In this document: in pieces, positions 17,255-25,500 of the stretch
How the letters are laid out: the number at the start of each line of letters is the position of its first letter
Position numbering within the stretch: the first letter of the stretch is position 1
Assembly: GCF_036084755.1 (NCBI RefSeq)
Contig: NZ_CP107968.1
Location: forward strand, 8,130,001 to 8,194,000
Reading direction: 5' to 3'
From: Streptomyces sp. NBC_00370
GTDB taxonomy: Bacteria; Actinomycetota; Actinomycetes; Streptomycetales; Streptomycetaceae
DNA length: 64,000 nt
Notes under the pieces: model-generated
What the model saw: the letters and a program-made list of their open reading frames with translations, nothing else
The model's database searches: none
What the model was told of the DNA's origin: nothing
Made by a program: the position numbers and the translations under genes

Positions 17255-18109
17255 TCAACCCTGCCGCACGTCCATGTTCTGCGTACCGATGACCGACAGG
17301 AGCCGCAGCGCCTCCTCCGACGGCGAACCGGGGACGGCGGTGTAGATCACGACCCGCTGGTCCCGGTCGGTGATGTCCAGGACGTCGCAGTTGACCGTGA
17401 CCGGACCGACCACCGTGTGCTGGAACGTCTTGGACAGCGTCGGCTCGGCGCTCACGTCGTGGGATTCCCACAGCCTGCGGAACTCCTCGCTCCCGGCCAG
17501 CAGGTCGGCCACCAGCTCGGCGATCTCGGGATCGTCGGGATAGCGGGCGACGGTGGCGCGCAGGTCCTGGGCCGCGTTGCGGCCGAACCGGTCCGCGTCC
17601 GACACCCCGAACAGCCGCTGTCCCCCCGGGTCCGGCCCGAGGAAGGTACGGCGCACCAGATTGCGCTCGCGCCGCGAACGGGCCGAGAAGTCCTCCATGA
17701 GCGCGGCCGCCAGATCGTTCCACGCGATCACCTCGTGCATCGCCGACGTCACGAAAGCGGCGGACTGCGGCAGCCTGTCCAGCAGATCGAGAATGCTCTG
17801 CCGCACTTCGCGGGGCGGCCCGGGCGGCGGGGCCACCGGCGCGCCCGCGAGATGGTGGAGATGGACGCGCTCTGCGTCCGAGAGACGCAGCGCTCTGGCC
17901 AGCCCGGCCAGCACCTCACGCGAAGGGCGCGGACCGCGGGCCTGCTCCAGCCGTGTGTAGTACTCGTTCGAGATGTACGCCAGCTGCGCCGCCTCCTCGC
18001 GGCGCAACCCCGGGGTGCGCCGGCGCGGCCCGGCCGGCAGCCCCACTTCGGCGGGGCTGATCCGCTCGCGCCTGCTGCGCAGGAAGGCTGCCAGCTCTTG
18101 TCTGTCCAC
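17255..18109 (-). CDS. XRE family regulator with MmyB-like ligand-binding domain
   Basis: A 284-residue regulator of the same class as the one at 6314. The HTH region spans LAAFLRSRRERISPAEVGL, RRRTPGLRREEAAQLAYIS and YYTRLEQARGPRPSREVLAG. The MmyB-like domain follows, with SAMHEVIAWNDLAAALMEDF and VGPVTVNCDVLDI. The GTG at 18109 gives the family-standard DRQELAAFL opening; the in-frame upstream sequence overlaps the operator and is not used. It is divergent from the SDR at 18196, and a 25-base palindrome lies between them. Repression of the SDR and of itself is the likely job. Confidence 0.92.
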   Translation of the reverse strand: MDRQELAAFLRSRRERISPAEVGLPAGPRRRTPGLRREEAAQLAYISNEYYTRLEQARGPRPSREVLAGLARALRLSDAERVHLHHLAGAPVAPPPGPPREVRQSILDLLDRLPQSAAFVTSAMHEVIAWNDLAAALMEDFSARSRRERNLVRRTFLGPDPGGQRLFGVSDADRFGRNAAQDLRATVARYPDDPEIAELVADLLAGSEEFRRLWESHDVSAEPTLSKTFQHTVVGPVTVNCDVLDITDRDQRVVIYTAVPGSPSEEALRLLSVIGTQNMDVRQG

Positions 18110-18139
18110 GTGTCCAGTGTGCTCAGGAACCGTGGATCT

Positions 18140-18164
18140 ATCCAGGTACTGCCGGTGCCTGGAT
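18140..18164. promoter_or_regulatory. Palindromic operator between XRE/MmyB regulator and SDR
   Basis: Inverted repeat ATCCAGGTAC (18140-18149) and GTGCCTGGAT (18155-18164), 9 of 10 pairs matching, with a 5-base spacer. It is centred in the 86-base gap between divergent starts, which is the natural position for a regulator dimer to control both genes. Confidence 0.7.
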
Positions 18165-18195
18165 GGCATCGGCGGATCGGCGCAGGCTCGACGGC

Positions 18196-19014
18196 ATGGA
18201 CAACACACCGACGACAACCCACACCCGCACCACTTCCGCTCCCACCTCCTCGGCCCGGGGCCTGCTGGCCGACAAGGTCGCCTTCGTCTCGGGCGCCGGC
18301 CGCGGCATCGGAGCCGCCGCCGCTCGGCTGTTCGCCCGGGAAGGCGCCAGGCTGCTGCTCGCGGCCCGGACCGAGGCGCAGCTGAAGACGGTGACCGACG
18401 AGATCAGGGCGGCGGGCGGCGTCGCGGAGTACGTGGTGTGCGATCTGGCCGACCCCGCCAGTGTGCGGGCCGCGGTCGACCGCGCGGTGGAGCTGTACGG
18501 GCGGCTCGACGTCGCCTTCAACAACGGCGCGACGATGACCCCGCCCGCCCCGGTGGACGAGGTGACGGAGTCCGACTTCGACCAGCTCTACGCAGTGAAC
18601 CTCAAGGGCACGTGGCTGGCCATGTCGGCGGAGATCGCCGCCATCCGCGCCACGGCGGGCACCGGAGCGATCGTCAACAATTCCAGCATCGGCAGTCTGC
18701 GGAGCAACCCCGCACTGCCCGCGTACGGTGCGATGAAGCGCGCGGTCAACAGCCTCACCGAGTCGGCCGCCGTCACGTACGGCCCCGAAGGCATCCGCGT
18801 GAACGCGATCACGCCCGGGGGCACCCTGACCGACATGATCCGCACCTGGGAGACGCACACGCCCGGTCTGGTCGAGGGAATCACGGCTCAGACCCCGCTG
18901 CGCCGCGCCGCCGACCCCGCGGAGATCGCCGAGGCCGCCGCCTGGCTCCTCAGTGATCGCGCCTCGTTCGTGACGGGCGCGATCCTCAAGGTCGACGGCG
19001 GCGCCGGGGCCTGA
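18196..19014 (+). CDS. SDR family oxidoreductase
   Basis: A 272-residue classical short-chain dehydrogenase with a ~24-residue Thr-rich leader before the Rossmann fold. The cofactor motif is SGAGRGIGAAAARLF, followed by CDLADPASV, the NNGA stretch, catalytic Ser in IVNNSSIGS, and Tyr/Lys in YGAMKRAVNSL. The C-terminus WLLSDRASFVTGAILKVDGG is standard. NAD(P)-dependent oxidation or reduction of an alcohol/ketone is expected; the substrate is unknown. ATG 18196 is preferred to the in-frame ATG at 18163, which overlaps the operator. Control by the divergent MmyB-type regulator is likely. Confidence 0.92.
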   Translation: MDNTPTTTHTRTTSAPTSSARGLLADKVAFVSGAGRGIGAAAARLFAREGARLLLAARTEAQLKTVTDEIRAAGGVAEYVVCDLADPASVRAAVDRAVELYGRLDVAFNNGATMTPPAPVDEVTESDFDQLYAVNLKGTWLAMSAEIAAIRATAGTGAIVNNSSIGSLRSNPALPAYGAMKRAVNSLTESAAVTYGPEGIRVNAITPGGTLTDMIRTWETHTPGLVEGITAQTPLRRAADPAEIAEAAAWLLSDRASFVTGAILKVDGGAGA

Positions 19015-19062
19015 GCACCGGACAGCGGCGAAGGCGCGTCACCCGCCTCGTCGAGCGACAGC

Positions 19063-19323
19063 TCAGACGTCCACCGGGTGGCCGCCGTCGCCTTCGACGA
19101 CGACACGGTCCTCACCGTTCTCCTCGGCCCTCTCGACCATGGTGACATCGACTTCTCCGTCACCGGTGGTGTCGAACTGGTAGAGGTCGGCCTTCCCGTC
19201 ACCCGTGGTGTCGGTCATCCAGACGTCCGTCTTGCCGTCACCGTTGGCGTCGGCGGCCAGAACGACGTGATGCTCTTCGCCCTGGGTCTCCACTACCTCT
19301 TCAACCGCTTCGTTTCTGTCCAT
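19063..19323 (-). CDS. Acidic protein with EF-hand-like repeats
   Basis: An 86-residue, strongly acidic protein. The centre is three consecutive DxDG-type calcium-loop repeats: DANGDGKTDVW, DTTGDGKADLY and DTTGDGEVDVT, spaced 12-13 residues apart, like the calcium loops of dockerins and FG-GAP/VCBS repeats. There is no signal peptide and no helical EF-hand flank, so a cytosolic, calcium-buffering or assembly role is possible but unproven. It lies between the convergent SDR and the DUF2267 gene, inside the interval bounded by two GH114 genes. The coding call rests on the clear repeat periodicity. Confidence 0.78.
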   Translation of the reverse strand: MDRNEAVEEVVETQGEEHHVVLAADANGDGKTDVWMTDTTGDGKADLYQFDTTGDGEVDVTMVERAEENGEDRVVVEGDGGHPVDV

Positions 19324-19398
19324 GGCGGCCGGTTGCCCCGCGCGCCCGGTTCAAAACTCCGCCGAGGTGGCGGCATCCGGTGGGCCGGACGGCAACTG

Positions 19399-19971
19399 TC
19401 AGGCCGGCTGTATGAGTTCGGCGCGGCCGAAGAGGAGCGCGTAGCCGGAGGGCAGCCGCGCGAGGAGGCGGTCGAGGACGTCGTCCCCGACGAGCCGCGC
19501 GATCTGCACGAGGACGGTACCGGCGTCCCAGCGCGCGGTGGCGTTGGTTCCGCCGGTACGGGCGGCGATACGGCTGACGAGGTCCCGCGCCGCGACAGCT
19601 TCGCCGCAGGGGGCTTCGGCCGCGAGTGCGCGGGCCGCTTCGACGGGCAGCCGGGTCACGAGGTCGAGACGCTCCTGACCGGTGAGCTGTTGCCCGAGCA
19701 CGGTCAGTACGGTGCGTACCGTCGCCTCGGCCCGCTCACGGGTCGGGTACATGCCCTCGTATCTGACTCTCTCCAGCATCTGGTCGTATCTCAGGGCCGT
19801 TGCCGCCTCGGGGGCAGCCGGGGCTGACGGGACCACAGCGGCCGCCGGGGCCGACGGGGCCGCTGTCGGCTGCGACGGACGTCGGATGACCGCGTTCTCC
19901 AGCCCCGCCGTCAGCGATGCGCCGGCCGCCACCGGATCTGCCGCCCGGTCCGGGCACTGAGAAACCGACAT
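19399..19971 (-). CDS. DUF2267 domain protein
   Basis: A 190-residue protein. Residues ~65-185 are a DUF2267 domain: YDQMLERVRYEGMYPTRERA, TVRTVLTVLGQQLTGQERL, then ARDLVSRIAAR and VLVQIARLVGDDVLDRLLARL. The first ~60 residues are an Ala/Pro-rich, probably disordered leader. DUF2267 is a helical domain of unknown function that recurs in actinobacteria and is often linked to stress genes. ATG 19971 is supported by GGAGAAGG upstream; a longer in-frame start would run into GC-rich leader sequence. It lies 75 bases upstream of the EF-hand-like gene on the same strand. Confidence 0.85.
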   Translation of the reverse strand: MSVSQCPDRAADPVAAGASLTAGLENAVIRRPSQPTAAPSAPAAAVVPSAPAAPEAATALRYDQMLERVRYEGMYPTRERAEATVRTVLTVLGQQLTGQERLDLVTRLPVEAARALAAEAPCGEAVAARDLVSRIAARTGGTNATARWDAGTVLVQIARLVGDDVLDRLLARLPSGYALLFGRAELIQPA

Positions 19972-20076
19972 GAGATCACCTTCTCCTTCGGAAAATGCCA
20001 AAGCGCACGGCTTGTGCCCACGTTTTCCGCCCCCACACCTGGGAAACGCGGACTGATCCGAAGGTGATGACCGGTG

Positions 20077-20110
20077 CGACCGGGTGCGCGCGGGAGCGCG
20101 CACCCGGTCG
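20077..20110 (-). terminator. Strong terminator downstream of the second GH114 gene
   Basis: A perfect 15-bp stem with a 4-base loop: CGACCGGGTGCGCGC at 20077-20091 and its complement at 20096-20110. It sits 16 bases past the leftward GH114 stop, so it should end that transcript and insulate the DUF2267 gene. Confidence 0.85.
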
Positions 20111-20126
20111 CCGGTGAAGGACCTGG

Positions 20127-20969
20127 TCAGCAGGTCTTACGGACGTACCCGGAGGTGCCCTTGGGGACGACGTACTCGTCCCGCTGCACGACGCTCAGCC
20201 GGCTGCCCCAGCCGGTGCACGCCTTCTTCATGCCCTTGTCCGTGTACTCGATGACGATGACGTTGTTGCCGTAGGCGTCGGTGTAGTCGCCGCACTCGTC
20301 CCAGTCGGCGCACTCCTCGGCGACGGCGAAGTCGAGGCCGTTGGCGGCGTGGTCGCCGGACAGCTCGGCGGTGTTCTTCTGCGCGATGGCGAGGTTCTTG
20401 GCGTGCGCGTGGGCCGACAGCAGCTTGATGTACGCCTCCGCGTTGGCCTTGGTCAGATACGACGGGAAGCGGTCGAACGTGTCGAAGTTGTCGGGCTCGA
20501 CGGCCTGGAAACCCTTGGCCGCGCACTGGTCGATCCAGCCGTTGACCTTGGCGGCGATGCGCTCGCGGTTGCTCGCCGTACGGATGTCGAGGATGGCCTC
20601 ACCCCAGTCCTCGTCCTCGACGACCTGTCCCTTGGAGTCGTGCAGCAGCAGGTCGGAGTCCCACTCGTCCTCGGCGCCCTCCTGGGTCTGGAAGGCGTTG
20701 ATGTAGCAGATGTTGTACAGCCCGGCGGCGGGTGAGTCGCCCTGGTCACGGCTGACCACGGACACCCCGGCGGGCGGGGTGTACGCCCCGCCGAGCTGGT
20801 AGTCGAACCCGGCGTGAGCCGGCGGCAGGCTGACGGCGGCGGCGGCCGCGCTGGCCGAGCCGGAGGTGAGCAGGGGCAGGGCCACGGCGGCGGCCGTGGC
20901 GGTGACGCCTGCGGCGAGCGCGGCGAGGCCGCGGCGTCGGTTGATCACGCGGTGGTGGTTGCGCATCAT
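20127..20969 (-). CDS. Endo-alpha-1,4-polygalactosaminidase-like (GH114) secreted protein
   Basis: A 280-residue paralogue of the gene at 16364, with matching blocks FDYQLGGAYTPP, YNICYINAFQTQ, FQAVEPDNFDTFDRFPSYLT, AIAQKNTAEL and VIVIEYTDKGM. Unlike the first copy it has a long cleavable signal peptide (NRRRGLAALAAGVTATAAAV, Arg-rich, possibly Tat) and no lipobox, so it should be fully secreted. The TIM-barrel Asp/Glu residues of the family are kept. Galactosaminoglycan hydrolysis is inferred from the family. The start is ATG ATG with GGAG ahead; a 6-bp dyad (20965-20970 with 20979-20984) flanks the ribosome site. Confidence 0.88.
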   Translation of the reverse strand: MMRNHHRVINRRRGLAALAAGVTATAAAVALPLLTSGSASAAAAAVSLPPAHAGFDYQLGGAYTPPAGVSVVSRDQGDSPAAGLYNICYINAFQTQEGAEDEWDSDLLLHDSKGQVVEDEDWGEAILDIRTASNRERIAAKVNGWIDQCAAKGFQAVEPDNFDTFDRFPSYLTKANAEAYIKLLSAHAHAKNLAIAQKNTAELSGDHAANGLDFAVAEECADWDECGDYTDAYGNNVIVIEYTDKGMKKACTGWGSRLSVVQRDEYVVPKGTSGYVRKTC

Positions 20970-21416
20970 CGGGCTCCGGATGATGGGGGGATACGTCCCC
21001 GCCTCGGAGGCTGAAGAGCCATCCTGGCGACTTGGTCCGGGCTCGCGACCCGGTCGTGTCCGCTCGTTCTCGTCCGGCTCGCTGGCGGACGACGATACTT
21101 CGCGGACACTCCCTAGGGCCGACCACCGGCTGGGCGTACCTCTGTGCCGGCACCTCGGGCATCATCGGATGTCGTCGGCTGCGGCACTGCCGGAAGTAAA
21201 TCGAGCGCCAACTACCCTGTCAAGGGCGGGATTTGCCCGGATCTCTCCTGGTCGGGAGGGTCCACCCGATGTGCCCGGTCGTGCACGGCGAGGGTCCCGC
21301 CCGCCACGTACGCCGCCGTCCACGGCCTCGGACCGCCCGCTCGCCGGCCGTTTCGGGACGATTGCTCCCAGCGCGTGACGCGGGCTGACGGCGCCCGATA
21401 CGTGACACTGGGTGAC
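20970..21416. other. 447-base divergent intergenic region (GH114/kimA)
   Basis: No gene is supported here. It must hold the promoters of the leftward GH114 gene and the rightward kimA-like gene. Small dyads are visible (GGGG-ATACGT-CCCC at 20987-21000 and the start-region dyad at 20965-20984). I looked for the c-di-AMP (ydaO) riboswitch often found before potassium transporters and wall hydrolases and did not find its conserved segments on either strand. Confidence 0.55.
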
Positions 21417-23702
21417 ATGAAGGATGCTCAGGGTGAGACCGGTGACGGCGGGGGCGCGGCCGGCTCCGGTGTGCCCAGCCCGTCGGAGATGCTGCCCGGT
21501 CTCGACGAGGACCAACTGCGGGTGCTGGGCGAGGTCGGCCGGGCCTGGGAGCGGATGCCCGGCAGTCCGGCCGAGCAGCGGCGCGCCCTGCCGGTCGACC
21601 CGGACCTGGGTCGTTTCCCGCCGAAGGAGGAGATCGGCCCCGACCGGTTCGGCCGCATGGTCAGGCTGGCGTCGCTGGGCAGCGGGACGGCCACGGCCGA
21701 CGCGAGTCCGTCGGAAGGCACGGGCCGCTTCGCCCTGCGCCTGCGTCACGCGCTGATCGGGGCGCCGCTCAAGAGCACCGCCGTGACGCGCGAGCGCATG
21801 CGCAAACTGGTGGCCCTGCCGGTGCTGTCCGCCGACGCGCTGTCCTCGGTGGCGTACGGCCCGGAGGCCCTGCTGGCCGTCCTGGTCCTCGCGGGGACGG
21901 CGGGGCTCTCGTACACCGCGCCCATCGCGGGGGCCATCGCGTTCCTGATGCTCGCCGTCGGCCTGTCGTACCGGCAGACGATCCGCGCGTACCCGCACGG
22001 CGGTGGCTCGTACATCGTGGCGAGCGACAACCTCGGCCGGGTGCCGGGGCTGGTGGCCGCCGCGGGGCTGATGACGGACTACATCCTCACGGTCGCGGTG
22101 TCGATCGCATCGGGCGTGGACGCCATCACCTCCGCGCTGCCGTCCCTGTCCGGCTACACCGTCCCGATCGGCGCCGGTGTGATCGCCCTGCTGCTCGTCG
22201 GGAACCTCCGTGGGCTGCGCCAGGCCGGCGCGCTGTTCGCCGCGCCGACCTACGCCTTCATCGTCGCGATCTTCGCGCTGGTGGCGGTGGGTCTGTACGA
22301 CGCCGCCGGGCGGGACTTCCACGCCACGGCCACTCCGCACCTCAACGTCACCGAAGGCGTCAGTGTGCTGCTGGTCATGCGCGCGTTCGCCTCCGGGGCC
22401 ACGGCCATGACCGGTATCGAGGCGATCTCCAACGCCGTACCGGCCTTCCGGCCGACGGAGTGGCGCAACGCGCGCGTCACGCTGACCTGGATGGTCGGCC
22501 TGCTGATCACCCTCTTCGGGGGGACGACCGCCGTGATCATCCTTGACGGTGTGGTGCCCAATTCCGGCGAGACCGTGCTGTCGCAGCTGGCGCACCGCGG
22601 CTTCGGCTCGGGGGTGATGTACGTCTACGTGCAGGCGGCGACGGCCGCTGTGCTGCTGCTGGCGGCGAACACGGCGTACAACGACTTCCCCCGGGTCCTG
22701 TTCCTGCTGGCCCGCGACGGACACGCGCCCCGGCTGTTCCTGCGGCTGGGCGACCGGCTCGCCTTCAGCAACGGAATCGCCCTGCTGTCGGGGGCGGCCG
22801 TCATCGTCTTCGTCGCGTTCAGCGGTGACACCAGCGCGCTCATCCCGCTGTACGCGGTCGGGGTGTTCCTCGCGTTCACACTGTCCCAGGCGGGCATGGT
22901 GCGGCACTGGTGGCGGCTGCGTAACCGGCACTGGCGCAAGAGCATGTTCTTCAACGGGGTCGGCTGTCTGCTCTCCGCCGTCGTCTTCATCATCGCGGGG
23001 ATCACCAAGTTCACCGAGGGCGCCTGGGTCGCCATCCTCGCCGTGGGCCTCTTCCTGCTGGTGACGACGCGCATCCACCACCACTACGAAACGGTCCGTG
23101 CGGCGCTGCGGCTGCACCCGCGGGCGATCGAGGTCCCGATGTCCCAGGAGGGCACGCCCGAGGACGGCCGGGCTCACGGCGACCGCCCGCCGGGGCAGGA
23201 ACAGCCGCTCACCGGGAGCGCCGGGAGCGACGGGAGTGCTGGGGGCGACGGGAGTGCTGGGGGCACCGGGAGTGCTCGGGAGGACGAGGAGAGTCCCGAG
23301 GAGATCCGCAACCTCTCGATCGTGCCGATCGCCACGCTGGACCTCGCCGGCATGCGTGCCCTCGCCTACGCCGCTTCGCTCCAGCAGCCCGTACTGGCCC
23401 TGCACCTCAGCCCCAGCGAGGCGGAGGCGGAGCACTTCCGGTCGTACTGGAACGTGTGGGGCGACCATCTGCCCCTGGAGGTGCTGGTCACTCCCTACCG
23501 GGCGACGGTGGCCCCGCTGGTCCACTACATCGAGGCGCTGCACGAGCAGCAGCCCATGCTCACCCTGACGATCATCGTCCCGGAGATCGTGACGCGGTAC
23601 CGGCGCCACCGCGTCCTGCACAGCCGTACCGCGAACCGGCTCCAGCGGGCCCTGCGCCCGCTGCCGAAGATCGTCGTCACGACGGTCGCTTACCACGTGT
23701 AG
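21417..23702 (+). CDS. kimA: KimA-type potassium/proton symporter (APC superfamily)
   Basis: A 761-residue membrane protein. Residues ~100-570 hold about 12 spans and carry KimA (formerly YdaO) hallmarks: LIGAPLKS, LPVLSADALSSVAYGPEA, YRQTIRAYPHGGGSYIVA, DYILTVAVSIASGVDAITSA, MTGIEAISNAVPAF and LLLAANTAYNDFPR. A cytosolic tail (~600-761) matches the KimA regulatory domain and ends VVTTVAYHV. An acidic leader of ~80 residues and a Gly/Ser/Asp repeat linker before the tail are extra. High-affinity potassium uptake is inferred from KimA of Bacillus. ATG 21417 is the first plausible start; the upstream frame looks non-coding. Confidence 0.85.
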   Translation: MKDAQGETGDGGGAAGSGVPSPSEMLPGLDEDQLRVLGEVGRAWERMPGSPAEQRRALPVDPDLGRFPPKEEIGPDRFGRMVRLASLGSGTATADASPSEGTGRFALRLRHALIGAPLKSTAVTRERMRKLVALPVLSADALSSVAYGPEALLAVLVLAGTAGLSYTAPIAGAIAFLMLAVGLSYRQTIRAYPHGGGSYIVASDNLGRVPGLVAAAGLMTDYILTVAVSIASGVDAITSALPSLSGYTVPIGAGVIALLLVGNLRGLRQAGALFAAPTYAFIVAIFALVAVGLYDAAGRDFHATATPHLNVTEGVSVLLVMRAFASGATAMTGIEAISNAVPAFRPTEWRNARVTLTWMVGLLITLFGGTTAVIILDGVVPNSGETVLSQLAHRGFGSGVMYVYVQAATAAVLLLAANTAYNDFPRVLFLLARDGHAPRLFLRLGDRLAFSNGIALLSGAAVIVFVAFSGDTSALIPLYAVGVFLAFTLSQAGMVRHWWRLRNRHWRKSMFFNGVGCLLSAVVFIIAGITKFTEGAWVAILAVGLFLLVTTRIHHHYETVRAALRLHPRAIEVPMSQEGTPEDGRAHGDRPPGQEQPLTGSAGSDGSAGGDGSAGGTGSAREDEESPEEIRNLSIVPIATLDLAGMRALAYAASLQQPVLALHLSPSEAEAEHFRSYWNVWGDHLPLEVLVTPYRATVAPLVHYIEALHEQQPMLTLTIIVPEIVTRYRRHRVLHSRTANRLQRALRPLPKIVVTTVAYHV
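23229..23280 (+). repeat. 18-bp in-frame tandem repeat in kimA
   Basis: Two perfect copies of an 18-base unit starting GACGGGAGTGCTGGGGGC, plus a degenerate third, encode the Gly/Ser/Asp linker (DGSAGG repeats) between the membrane part and the cytosolic tail. The unit is a multiple of three, so copy-number change keeps the frame. Confidence 0.8.
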
Positions 23703-23886
23703 CGGGCTGTCGCCCGGTGGCGCCACGGCCTACGCGGGCGGCGATCCGGGCGTAGGCTCGACGTATCGAAGGTCGTACCAGGACCTCGTCCGACCTCTGC
23801 GCAGACGCGGCCGGCGAAGCCGCTGCCTGACATCTCCCCGCGAATTCCGCCCGGGGCCGACTGTCGCGCAAGGGATGTGAGAAACC

Positions 23887-24897
23887 ATGGGTATTTTGAT
23901 CATCGTGGTGGTCATCGTGGTGGTGGTCATCCTGCTGGGGATGGGGCTGAGCCTCCGCAACGTCCAGCAGTACCAGCGAGGAGTGGTGTTCCGGTTCGGC
24001 CGCCTGCTGCCGGCGATCCGCGGGCCGGGTCTGCGCTGGATCAGGCCGATCGGCGACCGGATGTCGAAGGTGTCGATACAGACCGAGGTGCTGGGCGTTC
24101 CGGCACAGGGAGCGATCACCGCGGACAACGTCACCCTCACCGTTGACGCGGTGGTGTACTTCCGGGTGCTCGATCCGGTCAAGGCGCTGGTGAACGTGAA
24201 CAGTTACCCTGCCGCCGTCTCGCAGATCGCCCAGACCTCACTGCGTTCGGTCATCGGACGCGCCGATCTGGACACACTGCTGTCGGACCGCGACCACGTC
24301 AACGCGGAGCTGAAGACGGTGATGGACGCGCCGACCGAGGAGCCCTGGGGGCTGCGGATCGAGCGGGTCGAGATCAAGGACATCGCCCTGCCCGAGTCGA
24401 TGATGCGCTCCATGTCCAAGCAGGCCGAAGCCGAACGTGAGCGCCGCGCCCGAGTCATCGCGGCCGACGGCGAGTTCCAGGCGTCGCAGCGGCTGACCGA
24501 CGCGGCGAAGACCATGGCGGACACCCCGGGCGCGCTCCAACTGAGGCTGCTGCAGACCGTGGTGGACGTGTCGGCGGAGAAGAACAGCACCTTGGTGATG
24601 CCGTTCCCGGTCGAGATGCTCCGCTTCTTCGAGCGCCAGAACCCCGAAGGCGTTCCGGGCGGTACGCCGACCGAACGGAAGACCGTGACGGCGGCCTCGG
24701 CCGCCGAAGCGATCGCCCGGACCCTTCCCGAGGTCTTCGCCCCGTCCGCGAAGGGCTCCGCGACCACCGGCCGCACGGAACCGACACCGCCGGACGCCAC
24801 GGCTCGGCCCGTCACCGGCGCCGAACCCGAGCCCGACGGGTCCGAACGGGTGTCGTGGCATGCGCCAGACGGGGGGAACCCGGCGGGTCGGCGGTAG
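23887..24897 (+). CDS. Slipin (SPFH/band 7 family) membrane protein
   Basis: A 336-residue stomatin-like protein. A single N-terminal span (ILIIVVVIVVVVILLGMG) is followed by VQQYQRGVVFRFGRLLP and GPGLRW, the start of the SPFH domain, then LTVDAVVYFRVLDPVKALV and SVIGRADLDTLLSDRDHVN. Next come a coiled-coil helix rich in Ala/Glu/Arg (SKQAEAERERRARVIAADGE) and a disordered Pro/Thr tail. Slipins oligomerise on the inner membrane leaflet and organise microdomains or partner proteases. No NfeD partner gene is adjacent; the kimA-like gene lies 184 bases upstream. Confidence 0.92.
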   Translation: MGILIIVVVIVVVVILLGMGLSLRNVQQYQRGVVFRFGRLLPAIRGPGLRWIRPIGDRMSKVSIQTEVLGVPAQGAITADNVTLTVDAVVYFRVLDPVKALVNVNSYPAAVSQIAQTSLRSVIGRADLDTLLSDRDHVNAELKTVMDAPTEEPWGLRIERVEIKDIALPESMMRSMSKQAEAERERRARVIAADGEFQASQRLTDAAKTMADTPGALQLRLLQTVVDVSAEKNSTLVMPFPVEMLRFFERQNPEGVPGGTPTERKTVTAASAAEAIARTLPEVFAPSAKGSATTGRTEPTPPDATARPVTGAEPEPDGSERVSWHAPDGGNPAGRR

Positions 24898-25002
24898 AAG
24901 GCGGGCGGTGCGGTGCATGCGTTCTGCTACAGGCGCGGTTACCGCACAGCAGTCACTCGGGGCACCAGGGCGTCGAGGCCGTTCCTGCCACGGAGGATGG
25001 TC

Positions 25003-25398
25003 ATGCGTTCCATACGGATGCTTTCGGGTCTCGCTCTTGCCGGTGCCGCGCTGGTGATCTCCGCCCCCGGTGCCCAGGCTGTCTCGCCGAGCTGCCAGAA
25101 GGCGCTGGACGAGGCCGAGATCGCGCAGCGCAACGCCGACACGGTCAGGGAGGACCCGCACGCCTCGGAGGAGGACAAGCGGGCGGCCGAGGACGAGGCG
25201 AACATGACCGCGTCCACGGCGCAGCGGTTCTGCGACTCCACGGACCCGGCGGTGCGGGGTTCCGTCGAGGCCGGTCTCGGCGGTGGACAGGGCAGCACGG
25301 GCCCCGCCGAACTGGCCGCCGGTTCCGCGGTACTCGCCGCAGGCGCAGCCGGGGCCGTCGTGATGCTGCGCCGCCGTACCTCCGCGGGACACAACTGA
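25003..25398 (+). CDS. Small secreted protein with C-terminal membrane anchor
   Basis: A 131-residue exported protein. It has a Sec signal peptide (MRSIRMLSGLALAGAALVIS, cleavage after AQA), an Asp/Glu-rich mature part with two Cys about 47 residues apart (SCQKAL and RFCDST) that could form a disulfide, then a hydrophobic stretch and basic end RRRTSAGHN. The tail looks like a wall-sorting or membrane anchor, yet no LPxTG-like motif precedes it. It sits directly before the class F sortase gene, a common pairing, so it may be its substrate or partner. ATG 25003 is chosen for spacing from CGGAGG (24991-24996). Confidence 0.78.
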   Translation: MRSIRMLSGLALAGAALVISAPGAQAVSPSCQKALDEAEIAQRNADTVREDPHASEEDKRAAEDEANMTASTAQRFCDSTDPAVRGSVEAGLGGGQGSTGPAELAAGSAVLAAGAAGAVVMLRRRTSAGHN

Positions 25399-25500
25399 CG
25401 CTCCGCCCTGCCGCCCCGCCTCTCTGCGCACCGACGCCGCGTGCGATCCGTGCACAGGGAGGTTCCAGGTTCTCGCCGTCATTGAGGATCTCGCATCGCC

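Noticed and set aside
20970..21416. Possible ydaO (c-di-AMP) riboswitch before kimA
   Set aside because: Expected because of KimA biology, but the conserved GGGGUGAA and CCGUCAGCUAACC-type segments were not found on either strand.
21162..23726. 854-codon open frame on the minus strand opposite kimA
   Set aside because: Composition is Arg/Gly/His-rich with no family signals; it is the antisense shadow of a high-GC coding gene.
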